From Desulfuromonas sp. TF (lineage in GTDB: Bacteria; Desulfobacterota; Desulfuromonadia; Desulfuromonadales; ATBO01), in the NCBI RefSeq assembly GCF_000472285.1, contig NZ_KI421412.1:1-49556 (forward strand): a stretch of 49,556 nt of DNA. Direction: 5' to 3'. Under the pieces are notes generated by a model. The model was given only the letters and a program-made list of their open reading frames with translations, was not told where the DNA came from and ran no database searches. Of the stretch, positions 44,719 through 49,556 are shown piece by piece; the first letter of the stretch is position 1, and the number at the start of each line of letters is the position of its first letter. The translations under genes were made by a program, and so were the position numbers.

Positions 44719-45707
44719 GCAGAAGAGCCAACCCGGCCCTGATCGGCGCCTTCGTCCTCGGGGCCATCGCCCTGGTGGTGGCCGGCATCATGGTCTTCGG
44801 CAGCGGCCGGTATTTCACCGACACGCGCACCTTCATCCTCTTCTTTCCCGGATCGGTGCGCGGCCTCAATGAAGGGGCTCCGGTGCTCCTGCGGGGTGTC
44901 CGGGTCGGCTCGGTGGTGGACGTCAATATCTTGCTGGACCCCGAGAAGATGGGCTTCCGTATTCCCGTGCTCATCGAGATCGATCCCGAGCACATCAGCG
45001 TACTCGACGGCCCCCCGATTGGAAAGGAGCGATCTCCTGACGAAATGGCGCGTCTCCTCATCGCCCGTGGGCTGCGCGCCCAGCTGCAGCTGCAGAGCTT
45101 CCTCACCAGCCAGCTGCTCATCAACCTGGACATTTATCCCGATACGGAGCCGCGTCTCGTCGATGTGGATACGCCCCACATCCAGATCCCCACCATTCCT
45201 TCCAATCTGGAGAGGCTCTCACAGACCCTCGGGGAAATCCCCCTGGAGGAAATGGTCCGGAAAACGTTCCTGACCCTGGAAGGAATCGAGCGTTTCGTCA
45301 ACGCCCCCGAGCTGACCAGCAGCCTGCGCTCCCTGGACTCCACGCTGAGGGAGGTCCATGAACTTGTGGGGACCCTGGATCAGCGTCTCGGTTCGACGGA
45401 CCAACGCCTTGAATCAACCCTGCGGGAAGCGCAGGAACTCCTTCAGAATCTGAACCGCCAGGTCGAACCGCTGATGAGCACGCTGCGGGAGACATCCAGG
45501 ACCGGCCGGCAGACCCTGGAGAGCGCGGAGCAGTTCATGAATTCCCTTGAGGGAATGACCGGAGAAGATGCTGAGATCCGCTACCGGCTGACCGAAACCC
45601 TTCGGGAAGTCGCCCTGGCCGCCCGCTCCCTGCGCAGCCTCGCCGATTTTCTGGAAGCGAATCCCGATGCCCTGCTGCGAGGCCGGCGGACGATAGGAGA
45701 ACCCTGA
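44715..45707 (+). CDS. MlaD/MCE-domain lipid-binding protein
   Basis: 330 residues. One N-terminal membrane anchor (PALIGAFVLGAIALVVAGIM), then an MCE domain (FFPGSVRGLNEGAPVLLRGV, GSVVDVNILLDP, LIARGLRAQLQLQSFLTSQL) at about 35-165, and a long helical coiled-coil region (LDSTLREVHELVGTLDQRLG onward) to the end. This is longer than E. coli MlaD (183 residues) and like PqiB/LetB-lineage or Mycobacterial-type extensions. It bridges the inner membrane to the periplasm in the lipid transporter. Confidence 0.93.
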   Translation: MSRRANPALIGAFVLGAIALVVAGIMVFGSGRYFTDTRTFILFFPGSVRGLNEGAPVLLRGVRVGSVVDVNILLDPEKMGFRIPVLIEIDPEHISVLDGPPIGKERSPDEMARLLIARGLRAQLQLQSFLTSQLLINLDIYPDTEPRLVDVDTPHIQIPTIPSNLERLSQTLGEIPLEEMVRKTFLTLEGIERFVNAPELTSSLRSLDSTLREVHELVGTLDQRLGSTDQRLESTLREAQELLQNLNRQVEPLMSTLRETSRTGRQTLESAEQFMNSLEGMTGEDAEIRYRLTETLREVALAARSLRSLADFLEANPDALLRGRRTIGEP

Positions 45708-46325
45708 ATGCGCCATCCGATGATTTTAGCCGGCGTCCTGATCCTGCTGTCCGGCTGTATCAATCTGGGAGAGGGAACCAGGCAGCGGATCCGTCTGTAT
45801 ACCCTGCAGCCGACGGTCTCCGCCGCCGAGCCCCGTTTCGGCCTGGCGGGACAGAGCGTGGGGGTCGGGCCTGTTTATCTTCCGGACTATCTGCAGCGCA
45901 CCCAGGTGATCACCCTCGATGCGCCCAACGAGTACCGGCTTGCAGAATTCGCCAAATGGGCCGAGCCCCTGGAAGAGAATATCCTGCGGGTGACGGCGGA
46001 GAACCTTTTCCGGCTCCTGGAGAGCGAACGCATCCTGACTTTCCCCTGGCGGAGCGGCCGGAAGCCGGGTTACCTGATCCGCATGGATATCAGGCGCTTC
46101 GAGGCCGTCACCGGTGATGCCGCCCATCTCACCGTCCAGTGGACCATCGAGCCGCAGGAGAGCGAAAAAGCCCCCCGCAACGGTCTTTTTCAAGGGAAAT
46201 CGCCGCTTCAGGGGGAAGGGACCGAGGCAGTTGTGGCAGCGATGAGTCGCACCCTCGGCGATTTCAGCCGGCGGATGGCGGAGGAGCTGGCGCGGTTTGC
46301 GGAGCAGGGAAAAGCCGGGTCATAG
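45708..46325 (+). CDS. ABC-type transport auxiliary lipoprotein (PqiC/LptE-like, DUF330)
   Basis: 205 residues. Lipobox LLSGC, then RIRLYTLQPT, SVGVGPVYLPDYLQRTQVIT, EYRLAEFAKWAEPLEENILR, the pattern of PqiC outer-membrane lipoproteins. Starts immediately after the MCE gene stop. Completes a four-gene MCE lipid transport operon, probably as the outer-membrane partner. Its last 6 bp overlap the convergent EamA gene. Confidence 0.92.
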   Translation: MRHPMILAGVLILLSGCINLGEGTRQRIRLYTLQPTVSAAEPRFGLAGQSVGVGPVYLPDYLQRTQVITLDAPNEYRLAEFAKWAEPLEENILRVTAENLFRLLESERILTFPWRSGRKPGYLIRMDIRRFEAVTGDAAHLTVQWTIEPQESEKAPRNGLFQGKSPLQGEGTEAVVAAMSRTLGDFSRRMAEELARFAEQGKAGS

Positions 46326-47183
46326 CTGCAGAAAGGCAACGGCCAGGAGCGTGAGGCCGATTCCGAGAATCCGACGGGGGGTCATCCTCTCCCGGTAGAG
46401 CAGGACCGAAAGAGCGACGGCGATGACGAAATGCATCCCGGTGATGAGGGCGATGACCGACAGAGGACCGCTTTCGAGGGCGGTCAAAAAGGCATAGAAT
46501 CCGAAAAAATTGAGCACGCCCATACAGAGGCCGATCCAGACGGCCTCGCCGGACTTTACCCCGGGGCTTTTCCCGCCCCGATTCTTCCTCTCCAGAGCCA
46601 GCGCGAAAAGGGTCCCCAGCAGGTACGACAGGGCCATGAATCCTGCCTTGCTGGTGGAGACCGCCGCGAATTTGCTCGATATGGATGCGACGGCGCCGCA
46701 GAGCACGCATGCCGCGGCAAAAAGAAAGCCGGTACGGGGGTTGCCCCGGTGCCCGGATTTGTCTCCGGCTTCCCCGGCAAACACGAAGACCACCGAGAGT
46801 CCCAGAAGCATTCCCGCCATCTGCAGCGGCTGCGGCCGCTCACCGAAGTAAACAATGGAAAAAAAAATCACCACCAGGATGCTCAATCGGGTGATTGGAA
46901 AGGTGACTGTCGCCGGCAGATGTTTGAGGGCCTCCATATGAGCGACGGTGGCCAGGGCGAAAGAGGCGCTGTTGACCAGCGCCAGCATGAGGAGGATGGA
47001 AATTTCGCCGGCGCTTTCACCCGAGGCGAGGAAGGCGGCGCCGCTCAGCAGGGTGACGGTTCCCATGAAAACGGCGGTTGTCAAAGCCGAGCTGCAGTTT
47101 CGCTCCGCCGCGACCTTGTAGAGAAAACGCTGAGCCCCCAGAAGAACCAGGGCGGCGATACTGAAAAAATACCAGTCTGTCAT
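46320..47183 (-). CDS. EamA/DMT-family transporter
   Basis: 287 residues with about ten transmembrane helices in two EamA halves (VTFPITRLSILVVIFFSIVY, QPLQMAGMLLGLSVVFVFAG; then SVIALITGMHFVIAVALSVL, ERMTPRRILGIGLTLLAVAF). Exporter of small metabolites in general; the substrate is not predictable. GAAGGGGC precedes the ATG. Confidence 0.92.
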   Translation of the reverse strand: MTDWYFFSIAALVLLGAQRFLYKVAAERNCSSALTTAVFMGTVTLLSGAAFLASGESAGEISILLMLALVNSASFALATVAHMEALKHLPATVTFPITRLSILVVIFFSIVYFGERPQPLQMAGMLLGLSVVFVFAGEAGDKSGHRGNPRTGFLFAAACVLCGAVASISSKFAAVSTSKAGFMALSYLLGTLFALALERKNRGGKSPGVKSGEAVWIGLCMGVLNFFGFYAFLTALESGPLSVIALITGMHFVIAVALSVLLYRERMTPRRILGIGLTLLAVAFLQL

Positions 47184-47365
47184 TGCGCCCCTTCAAGGAT
47201 GAACCATCGTTGCAGAAAGCTTCGGGAAATTGGGCCTGTAGAGCTTTAATGCCGGAGGAAAGACTTGACCCGAGATCGAGAAAAGCGGAGAATCGGGTGA
47301 GTTGCCGCACGACAAGATGGCTAAACCTTACACGAACAGACTTTGAAAGATAAGGAGAATTATCG

Positions 47366-49396
47366 ATGCAATGGATTAAATCCCGGCGTCTGCGTTATCT
47401 GGCCGGGTCCACCGCAATACTGCTGCTCACCCTGGCGCTGTTGCGCTTTGTCTTTTTGTTCGGCTTCGCGGATATCGACCTTCGCACGATCGACAGTTCC
47501 GCCTTGTGGAAGACCGTGGGAATCGGCCTGCGTTTCGACCTGCGGCTGGCGCTGCTGATCATGCTGCCGCTCGCCCTGCTGTGCTATCTTCCATTCTGGA
47601 ATATGTCCGGAAGCCGACGCGCGCGCCTTCTCGGCAATGTGTATCTGGCCGTGGCGCTGCTGGCTGTCGGCCTGGTCTATGTCATCGATTTCGGCCATTA
47701 CAACTACCTGGGCGTGCGGATCAACGCCACCGTATTGCGTTTTGCCGGCGATGCGGACATATCCGGCACCATGCTCTGGCAAAGCTATCCGGTGGTGTGG
47801 ATCACCCTGGGCTGGCTGGGAGGCTGCGCCGCCGTCCTGCTCGCCCTGTTTTCCCTCGAGCGGGTCACCCTGGAGCGCCGGCCGGTCGGCATATCCCGCA
47901 AGTCCGCCGCCCTCGGCAGCGCCGTGGTTGTTCTGCTGGTCTTTCTCGGCGTGATGGGCCGGGTGAGCGACATCAATATCAAAAATCCCATCCCTCTGCG
48001 CTGGAGCGACGCCTTCTTCTCAGGCGACCGGCAGCTGGCCGCAGCGGGTTTGAATCCGGTCATTTTCCTCTATGACACCCTGCTGATACCCCAGGATCCC
48101 TACGACCGTGAGACAGTTGCAAATTATTACGACACCATGGTCGACTACCTGGGCATCGACCAGCCGGACCGGAAGGCGTTGAACTTCGTTCGCCACATCG
48201 GCACTCAGCCGCACCGGCTGTCGGTCGAGCGTCCGCCGAATGTGATCTTCATCATGCTCGAATCACTCGGCGCCAGCCGGGTAGGCGCCTACGGCAATCC
48301 CCTGAAACCGACCCCCAATCTGGATGCCATCGCCGCGGACAGCTGGTTCTTCCGTCATTTCTATATCCCGGTGGTGAGCACGGCGAAGACGGTATGGGCC
48401 AGCATCACCGGAATCCCTGACGTCTCCCGGGAGGAAACGGCGTCGCGAAACCCTCTGATTACCCGCCAGCATACCCTGCTCAATGCCTTTGAGGGTTATC
48501 GCAAACTGTACATGATCGGCGGCAGCGCCGGCTGGGCCAACCTGAGCGCCCTCATCCGCGAGAGCACGGGGATGGAGCTTATCCAGGAAGGCGACTGGCA
48601 GTCGCCCAATGCCGATGTGTGGGGAATCTCGGATCTGAACTTGTTCAAGGAGGCGGACCGCATCCTGCGCGACCTGCCGGCGGATGAGCCTTTCTTCGCT
48701 TATATCCAGACGGCCGGCAATCATCGCCCCTTTACAATTCCCACGGACAACGATGATTTCAAGACAGTCGAACTGCCCCTCGAGGAAGTTCAAAAGTGGG
48801 GCTTTCGCTCCGTGGAGCAGTTCAATGCCGTGCGTCTCATTGACTACGACATCGGCCGGTTTCTCCAGATGGCTCGCGAGAGCGGCTATTTCGACAACAC
48901 CCTCTTCGTCTTTTTCGGCGATCACAACAACAGGATCACCACCATTCCCCATATGCCCCCTGCTTTCGAGCAGCTGGGGCTTGAAAGCAACCACGTCCCG
49001 CACATGATTTATGCGCCGGCCCTGCTGCAGCCCCGGGTGATCGACGAAGCGGTCAACCTGGTGGACGTTCTGCCCACCGTCGCCGGTCTGGCGGGGCTGG
49101 AGTACACCAACCGGACCATGGGGCGCGATCTGCAGCTGTCTTCCCAAGGACGTGACCGGGCGGTTCCGCTGGTGCTGGAGGAGGGGAGTTTTCCTGTCAT
49201 CGGAGCGGTGACCAGCGAATACCTGGTCAAAATGAACTGCGACGGCAGCGAGGCCACCCTGCATGAGCTGTCTTCGGATTCGCCCCTGGAGGATGTGTCC
49301 GGACGTCATCCGGAAGAGTTCGATCGCCTCAGGAAAGTTGCGCACGGCGCCTATGAAACCTCGCGCTACATGTTGTACGATAATGCGAGAAAATGA
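47366..49396 (+). CDS. LTA-synthase/sulfatase-type membrane phosphoglycerol (or phosphoethanolamine) transferase family protein
   Basis: 676 residues. Four or five N-terminal transmembrane helices (LAGSTAILLLTLALLRFVFL, LALLIMLPLALLCYLPFW, NVYLAVALLAVGLVYVIDF) up to about residue 200, then an extracytoplasmic sulfatase fold: NVIFIMLESLGASRVGAYG, VVSTAKTVWASITGIPDVS (likely nucleophile Thr), FAYIQTAGNHRPF, FVFFGDHNNRI, NLVDVLPTVAGLAGL. Gram-negative members add phospho-substituents to glycans or lipids; the exact acceptor is unknown. AAGGAGAA precedes the ATG. The gene stands alone. Confidence 0.92.
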   Translation: MQWIKSRRLRYLAGSTAILLLTLALLRFVFLFGFADIDLRTIDSSALWKTVGIGLRFDLRLALLIMLPLALLCYLPFWNMSGSRRARLLGNVYLAVALLAVGLVYVIDFGHYNYLGVRINATVLRFAGDADISGTMLWQSYPVVWITLGWLGGCAAVLLALFSLERVTLERRPVGISRKSAALGSAVVVLLVFLGVMGRVSDINIKNPIPLRWSDAFFSGDRQLAAAGLNPVIFLYDTLLIPQDPYDRETVANYYDTMVDYLGIDQPDRKALNFVRHIGTQPHRLSVERPPNVIFIMLESLGASRVGAYGNPLKPTPNLDAIAADSWFFRHFYIPVVSTAKTVWASITGIPDVSREETASRNPLITRQHTLLNAFEGYRKLYMIGGSAGWANLSALIRESTGMELIQEGDWQSPNADVWGISDLNLFKEADRILRDLPADEPFFAYIQTAGNHRPFTIPTDNDDFKTVELPLEEVQKWGFRSVEQFNAVRLIDYDIGRFLQMARESGYFDNTLFVFFGDHNNRITTIPHMPPAFEQLGLESNHVPHMIYAPALLQPRVIDEAVNLVDVLPTVAGLAGLEYTNRTMGRDLQLSSQGRDRAVPLVLEEGSFPVIGAVTSEYLVKMNCDGSEATLHELSSDSPLEDVSGRHPEEFDRLRKVAHGAYETSRYMLYDNARK

Positions 49397-49413
49397 GATA
49401 CCGGTAAAAGAAA

Positions 49414-49556
49414 CTGACTAGGAGGGTGTCGGACTATACGGGCCGAAGCGAAAATTTGGAAGCTTGAGACCAGATTTCGGCTCGTTTGAGAGCTCATAGC
49501 CATAGCTATGGGCCGAAAAGGAGCTGAAATATGGGCCAAGCAGCCGAATTTGCAGC
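49414..49556. repeat. Possible repeat or mobile-element end at the right edge
   Basis: After the last gene the sequence has no open frame and carries the perfect 12-bp palindrome CCATAGCTATGG (49500-49511) among several GGCCGAA/TTCGGC and GAGCTC/GAGCTG words. This looks like structured repeat DNA; it is cut by the window and cannot be named. Confidence 0.3.

Overview
The window looks like a chromosomal segment of a GC-rich Gram-negative bacterium. The best guess is a member of the Desulfuromonadales/Geobacter-Pelobacter group. This rests on in-frame UGA (selenocysteine) genes with bacterial SECIS hairpins, a GEMM/cyclic-dinucleotide riboswitch of the type common in that group, a multiheme-style CxxCH protein beside multicopper oxidases, an RND pump, an MCE/Mla lipid transporter and outer-membrane lipoproteins. 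The assignment is inference; no rRNA or universal marker gene is present.

Layout. 1-4804 (minus): TetR regulator, membrane-fusion protein and RND pump operon; the pump runs off the left edge. 5021-6662 (plus): NarX/NarL-type kinase and regulator. 6894-18810 (plus): a seven-gene operon-like run that ends at a strong terminator. It holds a secreted repeat-domain protein, a Tat-exported multicopper oxidase half, a second multicopper oxidase half without a signal peptide, a long di-heme peroxidase-like cytochrome, a HAF-repeat lipoprotein, a second large secreted repeat-domain protein and a second HAF-repeat lipoprotein. 19041-29276: housekeeping and metabolism (P-type cation ATPase, PfkB phosphofructokinase, glutamate dehydrogenase, a PEP-synthase-like protein, NfeD/SPFH membrane pair). 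29298-33638: small stress and redox genes, including two selenoproteins (a GST and a thioredoxin-fold protein). 33921-34552: MntA/HepT toxin-antitoxin pair. 34755-38732 (minus): a block of small accessory enzymes, visibly more AT-rich in part, headed by a GEMM-like riboswitch. 39172-47183: M20 amidohydrolase, MFS exporter with a divergent LysR regulator, a four-gene MCE lipid-transport operon and an EamA transporter. 47366-49396: LTA-synthase/sulfatase-type membrane protein, then a possible repeat at the right edge.

Most interesting system: 6894-18810. The four HxH copper motifs of one trinuclear multicopper oxidase site are divided between two adjacent genes, and only the first has a Tat signal, so the products probably form a co-exported heterodimer. 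The first oxidase also carries a C-terminal module of about 90 residues shared with both large secreted proteins of the operon, each ending in a P-L-x-x-R/K motif. This physically ties the oxidase to the extracellular repeat proteins. With the di-heme cytochrome and two paralogous lipoproteins this looks like a cell-surface oxidase assembly; its substrate is not evident from sequence (Mn(II)/Fe(II) or an organic are possibilities). Second in interest are the two selenoproteins, both with GGUC-loop SECIS hairpins directly after the UGA.
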